From CAYFMP01 sp964344215 (GTDB lineage Bacteria; Pseudomonadota; Alphaproteobacteria; Rhodospirillales; Casp-alpha2), in the NCBI GenBank assembly GCA_964344215.1, contig CAYFMP010000011.1:5458-69457 (forward strand): a stretch of DNA of 64,000 nucleotides. Direction: 5' to 3'. Positions 35,709 through 43,892 of this stretch are shown here, piece by piece; the stretch's first letter is position 1; every line of letters begins with the position of its first letter. Below the pieces are notes generated by a model, which saw only the letters and a list, made by a program, of their open reading frames with translations, made no database searches and was not told the origin of the DNA. Made by a program: the position numbers and the translations under genes.

Positions 35709-36401
35709 TCAATCCGCGGCAACGCTGTCCCAATAGAGGTCAAAGGCGCGTTTCAGAGCAGTATCGTCGTCTCCGGGGTTCAGGTGGTCGTAGAGGAACC
35801 GCAAGAGCTTGACATCGAGCGACGTCAGATGCGGCACGTTGCCGTAATCGCCGGGAGCCTCGTAGAAAATGCTGTCGCGGAACAATAGCGAGTCGTTCAT
35901 CGGCCCGAGCGCTTGCGTAAGTTCCTCAAGGATCAGCGCCCGACGGATCGGTGAAGCGATCGCCCTCGAAACCAGAATGACGGCGTCGTAAAGCTCGAAC
36001 GCGTCGTCGAGGTATGACACGAAGAAACCGAGGTTGCCCGGCACGTACTCGAAGCCGCCGGCTTCCGCAATCACACCGAAGTGGCGATGGTCGATGATGT
36101 AAATCCGGATCGGAGCACCATTGGCGTTTCGATCGAATTGGAGAAGAGGCTTTGGCAACGCCGAATTGATCTCATCGACGACCGACCCAACTAACTCGTA
36201 ATCGGCCGGATCGTCGGATATCGCATAGACCGAAATCGGTTTTGCCCAGCGAGCGACGACACCTCCTTTGTCACCGTATTCCGTTTCCAAAAGCACCTGT
36301 TTGACGAACAGCCATGTCCTATGACGGCGGTCGTCGAGGTAGGATGATCGCCCTGCCACGGCGATCGACAATACGACCATCACGCAAAGGGCGGTATACA
36401 A
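35709..36401 (-). CDS. DUF2927-like exported protein
   Basis: 230 residues with an N-terminal hydrophobic helix (MYTALCVMVVLSIAVAG). The C-terminal half has ILEELTQALGPMNDSLLF, DSIFYE and LTSLDVKLLRFLYDHLNPG, the DUF2927 pattern that resembles a zincin-like fold with the active-site His replaced (here EELTQ). It follows the interrupted peptidoglycan-binding gene on the same strand. Function unknown. About 190 nt of AT-rich sequence separates it from tail tube A. Confidence 0.7.
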   Translation of the reverse strand: MYTALCVMVVLSIAVAGRSSYLDDRRHRTWLFVKQVLLETEYGDKGGVVARWAKPISVYAISDDPADYELVGSVVDEINSALPKPLLQFDRNANGAPIRIYIIDHRHFGVIAEAGGFEYVPGNLGFFVSYLDDAFELYDAVILVSRAIASPIRRALILEELTQALGPMNDSLLFRDSIFYEAPGDYGNVPHLTSLDVKLLRFLYDHLNPGDDDTALKRAFDLYWDSVAAD

Positions 36402-36535
36402 TAGTAAATTCTTGCGAATTCTCAGAGTCGGTCTCCGTCGCTATCCGCCCTTCTATCATAGAGGGAAACAGCAATCGAAAAACTCCAGAAAAAACTAAGG
36501 GGTTTGAGATAACCCCGGCTCGCGGTTCCTCCGAT

Positions 36536-36949
36536 CTAGTTCAACAGTTCCCAATAGTTCTGAAGGACCTGCCAAGGCTGCTTGGGACGGTAGGGCCCTC
36601 TTCGGATGGGGCCGCCGCCGACGCCTCCGCCACTCGGTGTTTTGGTTCCTTGGGCAGATGGCCGCTTCCGGTTCTTGACCGCCTTCTCTCGCCGTGCTTT
36701 TTCTTCGTTCTTGCGCGCTTCGTCGAGTACTTTTCGAACCCTGTCGTCCGTGCCATCCGGCAGGTCGAATTTGCCGTCGTCCTCTTTCGACTGGTCTTTG
36801 CCATCGGCATCTTCTTTCTGTTTGGCGGCGGCGGTCAGGACGGTCGAGGTCGGCCCGCCGGGCTTGACGATGCCGTCCTTCTTTAGGCCATGATCCGATT
36901 GGAACCGCTCGATCCCCTGGAACATCCGTTCGTCGGGGTAGCGGGTCAT
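36536..36949 (-). CDS. Peptidoglycan-binding-like protein, C-terminal part after an in-frame TAG
   Basis: 137 residues starting at the ATG at 36949, with GAGG 8 nt upstream, so independent restart is possible. MFQGIERFQSDHGLKKDGIV then KPGGPT is the distal half of a PG-binding-like domain; a Lys/Glu-rich stretch and a Gly/Pro-rich tail follow. Its natural N-terminal half is the 35-residue ORF immediately upstream in the same frame (36965-37072), cut off by TAG. Confidence 0.65.
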   Translation of the reverse strand: MTRYPDERMFQGIERFQSDHGLKKDGIVKPGGPTSTVLTAAAKQKEDADGKDQSKEDDGKFDLPDGTDDRVRKVLDEARKNEEKARREKAVKNRKRPSAQGTKTPSGGGVGGGPIRRGPYRPKQPWQVLQNYWELLN

Positions 36950-36964
36950 GCCGTACCTCGGCCG

Positions 36965-37072
36965 CTAGTAGTACCCGACCCGGCGTAACGCCCGCTTGAT
37001 GGTCAACACGTCGTCGAGGTCGAGGTCGTAGTCGCGGCCGACAGTGGAGCGCAGCTTCAGCTGATCGTTCAT
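36965..37072 (-). pseudogene. Peptidoglycan-binding-like protein, N-terminal part ending at an in-frame TAG
   Basis: 35 codons with a GGAGAA ribosome site. The product ends DLDDVLTIKRALRRVGYY then TAG (36965-36967); the frame continues without break as RPRYGMTRYPDERMFQGIER. DVLTIKRALRRVGYY is the first helix pair of a PG-binding domain and needs the downstream half. So this is one gene split by an amber codon, either a nonsense mutation or a readthrough/reinitiation site. Confidence 0.65.
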
Positions 37073-37094
37073 CGCGGTTCTCCAAGTTTGCGAG

Positions 37095-37127
37095 AAAAGC
37101 CGCCGCGGGCATGAGGGCCCGCGGCGG
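37095..37127 (-). terminator. Intrinsic terminator after the capsid operon
   Basis: An 11-bp stem CCGCCGCGGGC/GCCCGCGGCGG with a 6-nt loop, followed on the minus strand by four T. Placed right after the small head protein gene, so it would limit transcription beyond the capsid genes. Confidence 0.75.
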
Positions 37128-37168
37128 TCCCGTTCGATTTTGGGGAACGGGAGGTTTCGATCTCCGGA

Positions 37169-37438
37169 TCAGTCCAGATCGGTGCCGCCGACGGCGGTCA
37201 TGTCGGCGACATCGACCGTGCCCGCGGCATTGGCGTTGATCAGAAAGATACCCGAAGCCGGCGTTCCGTCGGTGTCGGTGTTGGCGAGAATCATGTCGCC
37301 GACCCGGACCATGTCGGTCGCCGTGTTGAAGTAGCCGGCCGTATCGACGTCGGTGGCGGTGTCCGTGGTCGTGTAGTGCCAAAGGGTGAAGCCGTTGGCG
37401 TAGGCCAGGACACTCAGGTCTTTGCTTTGGAATGCCAT
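37169..37438 (-). CDS. Small head-associated phage protein
   Basis: 89 residues, no Cys, Asp/Thr/Ala-rich and beta-prone (TLWHYTTTDTATDVD, then VRVGDMILANTD). A strong AAAGGAGGACACC site precedes the ATG, implying high expression, like the capsid gene 11 nt upstream. Likely a decoration or head-completion protein; this is inferred from position and likely expression. Confidence 0.7.
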   Translation of the reverse strand: MAFQSKDLSVLAYANGFTLWHYTTTDTATDVDTAGYFNTATDMVRVGDMILANTDTDGTPASGIFLINANAAGTVDVADMTAVGGTDLD

Positions 37439-37449
37439 GGTGTCCTCCT

Positions 37450-38268
37450 TTACGTCTCGAGGCAGCGCAGGCTGACCACACCGGAGGTGTCGATCAGGCA
37501 CGAGCCCTGGCTCATCATGTTGTTGATGAAGTTGGCGGCGCGGTCGCCGTGCCAGGTGACGTCGGTCTTGACGTCGGCGCCGACGGCGTGACCGACGGCC
37601 GTCTTGTGGTACCAGTAGCAGTATCGCACCGTGCCTGACTTTGTCAGGTTGGAGTGCGGTATCCACAGCGAGCCCAGCCAGCGCTTGGCCTGGGTTCCCT
37701 TCCACGGCAGGTCGTCGTCGCCGACGTAGTCGGCGTTGGCGAACTCCTGGATGTTCATCAGCTCGCTCCACTGTTTCCAGCCGACCACTGCGTAGCGCTC
37801 GCCGTCGTCGGGAACGTCGGCCTCGCCCAGCATCTCGAAGGCGGTCAGAACCTTGGTCTTGGTCAGGCCGTCGGTTCCGGCGCCGGCGTAGTTGGTGCTG
37901 GTGTCGAATTGGCCGATGATCAGCTCATCGGTCTTGCGGCCCAGCGCATAGGCGCCGGCCCGGGCGACCACCATCCGTTCGTTGATGTTGGTCTTGATCT
38001 CGTCGAGGCTGTCGACCCAGTCGCCGGCGTAGTAGTCGGCGAGGGTGCACTCGACGGGCGTGTGATCGACGTTCATCACCGGCACCTTGCCGTGGCGCGC
38101 CTTGGTGCTCGCCGTGCCCTTGCCCACCTTCTGGAAGGTGGTCGAGGAGCCGACGATATTGTTTTTGACACGCACGGTATTACGAAGCTTCGATCCGATC
38201 TGCTGATATTGCAGGTGGACGTCGGCTTGGAAGTGCTTGACGAACGACTGGTCGATGTCTGTCGACAT
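37450..38268 (-). CDS. Major capsid protein
   Basis: 272 residues. The pattern QYQQIGSKLRNTVRVKNN, a TTFQKVGKGTAS segment, YYAGDWVDSLDE and AAGAYALGRKTDELII belongs to the small podovirus/N4-like capsid group seen in alphaproteobacterial prophages. AGGAGAATGGCTC gives a strong ribosome site. Followed by a small head protein and a terminator. Identification rests on family pattern, size and position in the head module. Confidence 0.8.
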   Translation of the reverse strand: MSTDIDQSFVKHFQADVHLQYQQIGSKLRNTVRVKNNIVGSSTTFQKVGKGTASTKARHGKVPVMNVDHTPVECTLADYYAGDWVDSLDEIKTNINERMVVARAGAYALGRKTDELIIGQFDTSTNYAGAGTDGLTKTKVLTAFEMLGEADVPDDGERYAVVGWKQWSELMNIQEFANADYVGDDDLPWKGTQAKRWLGSLWIPHSNLTKSGTVRYCYWYHKTAVGHAVGADVKTDVTWHGDRAANFINNMMSQGSCLIDTSGVVSLRCLET

Positions 38269-38421
38269 GAGCCATTCTCCTAGTCAGTTGAGTTGAAGGG
38301 TCGTGATGTTGGGGGCTTGCGTTGGGTCGCTTGGTTATGGCCGGGCGCGCCGGTTTCCCCTGACGTCGGGGAACCGGCGGACCAAGCCGCCTGCAACGCG
38401 CAAGCGAAGCCTGCGGGGCCG

Positions 38422-38452
38422 TGGGCGAACGCGCCGAAAGAGCGCGTTCGCC
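38422..38452. other. Perfect 12-bp-stem hairpin between capsid and ODP-DHH genes
   Basis: GGGCGAACGCGC (38422-38433) and GCGCGTTCGCCC (38441-38452) flank a 7-nt loop. No T-tract on either strand, so a simple terminator is unlikely; a factor-binding, mRNA-stability or insertion-edge role is possible. Confidence 0.7.
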
Positions 38453-38480
38453 CGGGTTATCCCGTCAGGAATTAGATTTC

Positions 38481-40553
38481 GTGGGTTCTGTCCTTGCCCA
38501 GCTCGCGGACTTGATGCGGCATGCCGGTCCTCCACCGGGGCGTCTGTCCGCAATCAAGGATTTACCCCTACCGGGCAAAACGATTATGGTTTCCGGGGTA
38601 CAAAAGAATCCAAAAGGTCAGCGCACGCGTTTTCAGGGCGGACGACACCAGATGATCTGTCACACCGTATTCGAACAGGGCAGCCACAAGTGGTTGGTGT
38701 TCGGGCAGGACCCGGAACGCCCCGACAACGTCATCGACACCAATCAGGTTGTCATCGTATGCGGCGAGTCGGTAACACTGCTCGATCCGGGCGGGCTGGC
38801 GATCTTTCCCTCTTTCCTGTCCGCGGTGACCGAGCGGATTTCCGTCGACAAGATCGACAACATCATCCTCTCACACCAGGATCCGGACGTTGCTTCGTCG
38901 CTTCCGCTGTGGCGTCAGGTCTGTAAACCCGAGGTCAATATCTATGTTTCGGCGTTGTGGACCGACTTCGTCACCCATCTCGATTCCGAGACCAGCGTCA
39001 TTGCCATACCCGACGAAGGCATGGATCTGGTGATCGACGGTGGCGTTACCCTGCAGGTCATCCCGGCCCATTACCTGCATTCGCCGGGCAATTTCAGCGT
39101 TTACGATTCGACTGCCGGCGTCCTGTTCTCGGGCGAAATCGGCTCGGCTAACGTTCCGCCGAGCGAACGCGACGGATATGTGGTTCGCGATTTCGACCGC
39201 TACGCCCAATACATGGTCGATTTCCACCGGCGCTGGATGGCCGCCCGCCACGCACGCGACGCCTGGGTCGCCCGGGCCATGCGCCTGGAGGTCGACGCCA
39301 TGGTTCCGCAGCGCGGCCTGGTCATGGAAGGCGGCCAGGTCAATCTCTTCCTCCATTGGTTCTCGGCCCTCGAACTCGGGGCCGGCATCGAAGCGATGTA
39401 CGAGAGAGGCGTGCCGCGGCCGTCGACCGACGGCGTTCGACCGCCGTCTATAGCCGCCGACGACGACATAGCCCTGCCCGAGTCCGGACTCGAGCCCGCG
39501 CCGGAACAGCAGCCGATTCCGGCGCCTGACCCGCTGGCCGCCGTCGGTGCCGCCGACCGCGAGGCGTTTTCGGAGCTTCCCGGCGAGGCCGTTCCCGAAG
39601 AAGCACCCCGGGGCAGTGCCGAGCCGGGCAAGGAGTACCGCCTAGTCACGCGGAGCGATTTCGACGGCCTGGTTTGCGCCGTGCTGCTGGAAGAACTCGA
39701 TATGATCGACGACATTCTCTTCGTCCATCCCAACGACATGCAGGAAGGCCGCGTCGCCATCACCGACCAGGACATCACCACCAACCTCCCTTACGTGCCG
39801 GGATGCCACCTCGCGTTCGACCATCACATGAGCGAGGTCGCGCGCTTGGGCCAGAAGTTCGACAACCACATCATCAACCCGGATGCCCCCTCGGCGGCCC
39901 GCGTCGTCTACGAATACTACGGGGCGGCGGAAACCTTCCCCAGCGTCTCGCCGGACCTGATGGAGGCAGTCGACAAGGGCGATTCGGCGCAGTTCACCAT
40001 GGACGAGGTCCTCGACCCGGCCGGCTGGCCGCTGTTGAACTTCATCATGGATGCGCGGACCGGCCTGGGCCGGTTCAGGGGGTTTCGGATTCCCAACTAC
40101 GAACTGATGATGGAACTGATCGAAGCCTGCCGCCGGCATACCATCGACGAGATCCTCGAGTTGCCCGACGTCAAGGAGCGCGTCGACCTGATGCTGGAAC
40201 AGCAGGACGGCTTCAAGGAGCAGATAACGCGCTGCACGACCGTCCACGGCAACCTCGCCGTCCTCAACCTGCTCGAGGAGGAGACCGTTTACGTCGGTAA
40301 CCGTTTCATGGTCTACGCCCTGTTCCCCCAGTGCAACATCTCGATGCACGTGATGTGGGGGCGCGACAAGCAGAACATCGTCTTCGCCGTCGGCAAGTCC
40401 ATTTTCGACAAGTCTTCGAAGACCAACGTCGGCGAATTGATGCTGCAATACGGCGGTGGCGGCCACCATGCGGCCGGCACCTGCCAATCGGACCCGATCC
40501 TGGCCGAGACCGTCAAACAGGCCCTGATCACCAAGATCAACGAAGACGGCTGA
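38481..40553 (+). CDS. ODP-type metallo-beta-lactamase / DHH-DHHA1 phosphoesterase fusion
   Basis: About 690 residues. The N-terminal half is a flavodiiron-like (ODP) metallo-beta-lactamase domain: LLDPGG, SHQDPDVASSLPLW, then IPAHYLHSPGNFSVYD and LFSGEIG supply diiron ligands. A Pro/Ala linker follows. The C-terminal half is DHH: RSDFDGLVCAVLLEEL, FDHHMSE, DKGDSAQF and GGGGHHAAGTCQ (DHHA1). Such phosphoesterases act on short oligonucleotides, cyclic dinucleotides or polyphosphate; the ODP part could sense O2 or NO. The start is uncertain: GTG 38481 has AGGA upstream, whereas the longest frame begins inside the hairpin at 38421. It is the only large plus-strand gene inside the late block. Confidence 0.82.
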   Translation: MGSVLAQLADLMRHAGPPPGRLSAIKDLPLPGKTIMVSGVQKNPKGQRTRFQGGRHQMICHTVFEQGSHKWLVFGQDPERPDNVIDTNQVVIVCGESVTLLDPGGLAIFPSFLSAVTERISVDKIDNIILSHQDPDVASSLPLWRQVCKPEVNIYVSALWTDFVTHLDSETSVIAIPDEGMDLVIDGGVTLQVIPAHYLHSPGNFSVYDSTAGVLFSGEIGSANVPPSERDGYVVRDFDRYAQYMVDFHRRWMAARHARDAWVARAMRLEVDAMVPQRGLVMEGGQVNLFLHWFSALELGAGIEAMYERGVPRPSTDGVRPPSIAADDDIALPESGLEPAPEQQPIPAPDPLAAVGAADREAFSELPGEAVPEEAPRGSAEPGKEYRLVTRSDFDGLVCAVLLEELDMIDDILFVHPNDMQEGRVAITDQDITTNLPYVPGCHLAFDHHMSEVARLGQKFDNHIINPDAPSAARVVYEYYGAAETFPSVSPDLMEAVDKGDSAQFTMDEVLDPAGWPLLNFIMDARTGLGRFRGFRIPNYELMMELIEACRRHTIDEILELPDVKERVDLMLEQQDGFKEQITRCTTVHGNLAVLNLLEEETVYVGNRFMVYALFPQCNISMHVMWGRDKQNIVFAVGKSIFDKSSKTNVGELMLQYGGGGHHAAGTCQSDPILAETVKQALITKINEDG

Positions 40554-40573
40554 GCGGTTCGTTTGATCTCGCT

Positions 40574-40756
40574 CTAGGCAGTTCCGGCCGGCGTTGTGCC
40601 ATACAACCAACAAAGCGTCTCCCCGTCGGCTTTGAGCGCCTCGATCAGATAGGTGACTGCTTCGGGCGAAAACGCCTCGATCAGACCGTCGGCCTCTTCG
40701 AGCGGCAGGCTCGAAAGGCCGGCCAGGGCGGTATTCAGCAGGTCTTCGGCAATCAT
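40574..40756 (-). CDS. Small acidic hypothetical protein
   Basis: 60 residues, helical and acidic, with two helices (LLNTALAGLSSLPLEEADGL and PEAVTYLIEALKADG). A GAGGA site lies upstream. Convergent with the ODP-DHH gene. No family recognised. Confidence 0.45.
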   Translation of the reverse strand: MIAEDLLNTALAGLSSLPLEEADGLIEAFSPEAVTYLIEALKADGETLCWLYGTTPAGTA

Positions 40757-40802
40757 CGCATAGTCCTCGTCCGTAAGCCCGGTGGGTCCTTAGGCTGCGG
40801 CG

Positions 40803-42389
40803 TCAATCGAAGAACCCGAGGAAGGTTCCAAACCGCCGACTTAAGCCTTCGGGTCCGAGGGCGGTATTGACCCGTTTGAAGGCGTCCTGGGTTTTCGGCC
40901 CGACCCGTCCGTCCAGCTCGAGGCGTTCGAACTTGCTGTCGCCGAAGGCTATTTTCCCGAGGTCGTTCAGGGTTTCCTGCAGGGTCACCGCCTCGATCGG
41001 CGAGCGGACGGCATGTGCCTTGGCCGGGTCGCGGAACAGCGGTCCGAAGGCGTCGGTGGTAGCCCGCCCGAGGTTGTCCACCGGACGGCCGGCGAAGGCG
41101 TCGCGGGCAAAACGGTTGAAGCGGCCCAAGGCCAGTCCTTCCTCAAGGCGGCCGGTGCCGAGACGCGCCGCCGCCGTTCGCAGGGCGCCGCGGGTCTTGC
41201 GTCCGACGACGCCGTCGGTTTTGAGGTCGGCGAAAAGGCGCTTGCCGGCTTCCGGCCGGGCGCCGAATTGGTTCAACAGGTTGAGGCCCGATTGCAGGTC
41301 CTTGGTCGCCGCCGCGACTCCGTCGCCGCCGGCCCGGCGGGCGAGCGCGCGCGCGAATTTGTCGAGCGCCTTGCCGAGCGGCATCCCGTTGGGCGTTTTC
41401 GCCGGGGCGGGGTGTTTTGCGAACGGCCGCCCCGGTTCGGGCTCGATCATCCGGCCGGTGGCGTCGTGGCGTACCGGCTCGGTGCCGAAGATGTCCTCGA
41501 AGACGGCTTGCTCGAAGCGGAACAACTCGTCGCGCTCCGGCCCCGACGGAAGCGCGATCCGCGCCTTCATGACCTGGCGCAGTTCGTCCTTGGTGAGGTC
41601 GCCCGGGCGCTTGGCGAGGATATCGTCGAGCGGCCGGTCGGTCTTGGTCAGGTCCTCGACCAGCTTTTTCTGTTGCGGCGAGAAGCGCCTGTCGTCCGGA
41701 TCGTGGCGCTCCGATTCCGGTTGGCCCGATTCGCCGGGATCGGCGGGCGGACGTTGCCCGGACGCGTCGTCCTCGGTGTCGTCTCCGCCGGCTTGGGAAC
41801 CGTCTCGGGCATCGTCAGTGCCGGACTGTGAACTGCCCTCCGCGCCCGGCGCGCCGCCGATCTCGCCTTCGATGGGGTTGGGATCGTTGGGCATCTGAAG
41901 CGGAGGTCGCGGATCGCCTGAGAGATCGTTGTCAATACCTGGAACCTCTCTCCGAGAAATCCCTATTGGAAGAGTTTTCTCGATATCGAACTTGGCGTCT
42001 TTCAGTACAGAGCCAATAAGTGAGTTGCTGGTCTGGTCAATTTGTCCTTCCTTTACGCGAACCTTGTATTCAAAGGAGGCTTCGCGGATCTCCTCAGCTT
42101 TGTCTCGCATTCGCGTCCAGGTCGTTTCCGCTTTTTCTATCGGAACATCCAACTTCTGTGAGGGTCGGGTACCCGGCACCTCACCTTCTGCCAACCGATC
42201 CGCACTTTCTTCGAGGCTCTTACCGGTTTCCACGGAAAGCCGGCCGGTCAACTTATTCAGTCCACCGCGAATGACCTCGGTCGTCCCGTCTGGTTTTCGA
42301 TACACGAGGTAGCTGTGTTTTAGATTGCTAATTGGAGCCCTCGACAATGATGTCGGAGGAACCACCTCAAGGTAGATACCTGGTTCCAT
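40803..42389 (-). CDS. Effector-like protein: variable N-terminus with conserved peptidoglycan-binding C-terminal region
   Basis: 528 residues. The N-terminal part (1-110) has SNLKHSYLVYRKPDGTTEVI, a pattern like small enzymatic or toxin domains, not identified. Residues about 150-235 are an acidic linker. The C-terminal 290 residues contain two PG-binding-like units (LKTDGVVGRKTRGALRTA; LELDGRVGPKTQDAF) and end RRFGTFLGFFD. The whole C-terminal half matches the protein at 51873-53693, which has a lysozyme N-terminus instead. Divergent from a membrane protein gene 130 nt away. Either a virion wall-acting protein or a polymorphic effector. Confidence 0.6.
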   Translation of the reverse strand: MEPGIYLEVVPPTSLSRAPISNLKHSYLVYRKPDGTTEVIRGGLNKLTGRLSVETGKSLEESADRLAEGEVPGTRPSQKLDVPIEKAETTWTRMRDKAEEIREASFEYKVRVKEGQIDQTSNSLIGSVLKDAKFDIEKTLPIGISRREVPGIDNDLSGDPRPPLQMPNDPNPIEGEIGGAPGAEGSSQSGTDDARDGSQAGGDDTEDDASGQRPPADPGESGQPESERHDPDDRRFSPQQKKLVEDLTKTDRPLDDILAKRPGDLTKDELRQVMKARIALPSGPERDELFRFEQAVFEDIFGTEPVRHDATGRMIEPEPGRPFAKHPAPAKTPNGMPLGKALDKFARALARRAGGDGVAAATKDLQSGLNLLNQFGARPEAGKRLFADLKTDGVVGRKTRGALRTAAARLGTGRLEEGLALGRFNRFARDAFAGRPVDNLGRATTDAFGPLFRDPAKAHAVRSPIEAVTLQETLNDLGKIAFGDSKFERLELDGRVGPKTQDAFKRVNTALGPEGLSRRFGTFLGFFD

Positions 42390-42519
42390 CGTATTTCTCC
42401 GGCAGGCATGGAAGTGATGTTAGTGAAGCGTTCCGCCTGGTATTGGAGGAACGAGACAACCAAGAAATGCGCTAGAAAGATGATTCTGGGGCATCAGAGC
42501 AATGTATGATTGAATTCAG

Positions 42520-43110
42520 ATGAAGTTCACATCCGGTACGCTGAATACCTTGCGAGATAAATCGATCCACCTGCCCTATGCTGCCAGCGCGCTTCTCCTG
42601 CTGGGGATTGGGATCTTGTCGAGCCTGTCGGATCGTTCGCAGATCGATGCTTGGTTGCGATACTTTTCGGTGCCCGAGCGCGTCTACCTCTTTTCGATGT
42701 TTCATATCTATCCGTTGTTGGTTTTTAACGTTCTTTGTTCATGGTTGTTTCGTGCATCGAGAGAGAGTCCGGCGTCCACAGATTTAAAACCGTTGCTCGT
42801 CTTGAACGCCTTGATCCTCCCTGCCTTGTTCGGTTGGGTGGGGCTTCGTTTCCTCCAGTTTCAGGGCGATCTAGTGATTTTCGGAACGCGTTACGCCGGC
42901 TGGTTTGTGATCTTCACGGCCTATTACGCAGCCTGGTTCGTGGTCGCTGGCGGGTTGGCAGGATGGCTTCCCGCGACTCGCATGTTCGCAGGGTCAAGTA
43001 TAGGAAAAAACAGCGGGAAGCAATTTGGCCTGTTCGCCTTGGTGATGTCGCCGATGCTCCTGCAAATCTGGATGTTCTTGCAGAGCGGCGACCGGTTCCG
43101 ATTTCTTTAG
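42520..43110 (+). CDS. Polytopic membrane protein, candidate immunity partner
   Basis: 196 residues with four hydrophobic helices (about 20-37, 61-80, 93-112, 120-150) and a fifth near 165-183. Divergent from the effector-like gene at 40803-42389. Its C-terminal part (AAWFVVAGGLAGWLPATRMFA) aligns with the frame of the damaged gene at 43307-43786 (AAWALIA, stop, then IYLSRTRYFA), so they are paralogues. Immunity is inferred from the repeated pairing only. Confidence 0.55.
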   Translation: MKFTSGTLNTLRDKSIHLPYAASALLLLGIGILSSLSDRSQIDAWLRYFSVPERVYLFSMFHIYPLLVFNVLCSWLFRASRESPASTDLKPLLVLNALILPALFGWVGLRFLQFQGDLVIFGTRYAGWFVIFTAYYAAWFVVAGGLAGWLPATRMFAGSSIGKNSGKQFGLFALVMSPMLLQIWMFLQSGDRFRFL

Positions 43111-43153
43111 GTGTTCGCTGTCAGATTCGGTCTCGAAGTTTGAGAGGTCGGCG

Positions 43154-43195
43154 TCAATCGAGGAACCCGAGGAAGGTTTCAACCGGACCAAGTGA
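43154..43195 (-). pseudogene. Orphan 3' end of an effector-like gene
   Basis: On the minus strand this reads SLGPVETFLGFLD and stop, matching the last residues of the proteins at 40803 (ALGP...TFLGFFD) and 51873 (FLGFLD). Nucleotide identity with 40805-40835 is high. No coding sequence continues to the right, so it is a leftover from a duplicated or displaced copy. Confidence 0.6.
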
Positions 43196-43306
43196 GCACG
43201 GCGTTTCACGCCCCCGCGAGTGGGCTTGGCGAGCGTTATACGAACAAAATCGATTGGATTTTTCAGTTGGTTCGAATACGGTTGATCAAACCACGGTTGT
43301 ATTTCA

Positions 43307-43786
43307 GTGACGTATAAATCTCATATCGGGCTTCTGGCGCTCGCCGTTATTGTCGCGCTGGCGGGCGGCCCTTTGCTTATTGGCCGTCTTTGGGGCCGCG
43401 GTGTAATCGAGGAGCATCACTTTTGGTGGATGCTCCGGACGATTTGGCCGCTGAGCGTTTCGGTGGTTCTTCAGTTCTTGGTGTTCTGTTGGTTCGCCCG
43501 TCAAGGCGTCGCGACGGTGTGGCGGCCGATCCTGATTCTTCACGCAGCCCTAATATTCCCCGGAGAGGCGGTCCAGTATTTCACTAGCGAATCGCATGGC
43601 TCTTTTGCGGCTTGGGCCCTGATCGCCTAATGCGCCACCATTTACCTGTCACGCACCCGCTACTTCGCGGTTTTGAACATTGCCGGGAACATTTGGCGGG
43701 AATGGATCCCCTGGTTGTTGGTCCTGTTCCCCCTCGGCCTGGGTTGGGTTTTTTCGATCGCGCTGTTGATCCTGATGGTCGGGTAA
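43307..43786 (+). pseudogene. Membrane protein gene interrupted by an in-frame TAA
   Basis: The open frame from the GTG at 43307 has three hydrophobic helices and stops at TAA 43628-43630. The same frame then continues for 51 codons with an aligned segment and a clear fourth helix (IPWLLVLFPLGLGWVFSIAL), ending at TAA 43784-43786. It is a paralogue of the intact gene at 42520-43110. A single nonsense mutation explains it. It follows an orphan effector 3' end, so a second effector/partner pair probably decayed here. Confidence 0.65.
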
Positions 43787-43892
43787 GCCGACTGAGTGAC
43801 GGAGATCCAAAGGTTGGGGTGCCTGTCAATCGTCCCCAAGTTAAACCAGAATCGCGAATCTTGGCCGATTGCCGTGCGAGGACGGAGTCCGC

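Noticed and set aside
36965..43630. Stop-codon reassignment in the phage-like genes
   Set aside because: One interrupted gene carries TAG and the other TAA, while structural genes use both as ordinary stops; separate mutations are simpler.
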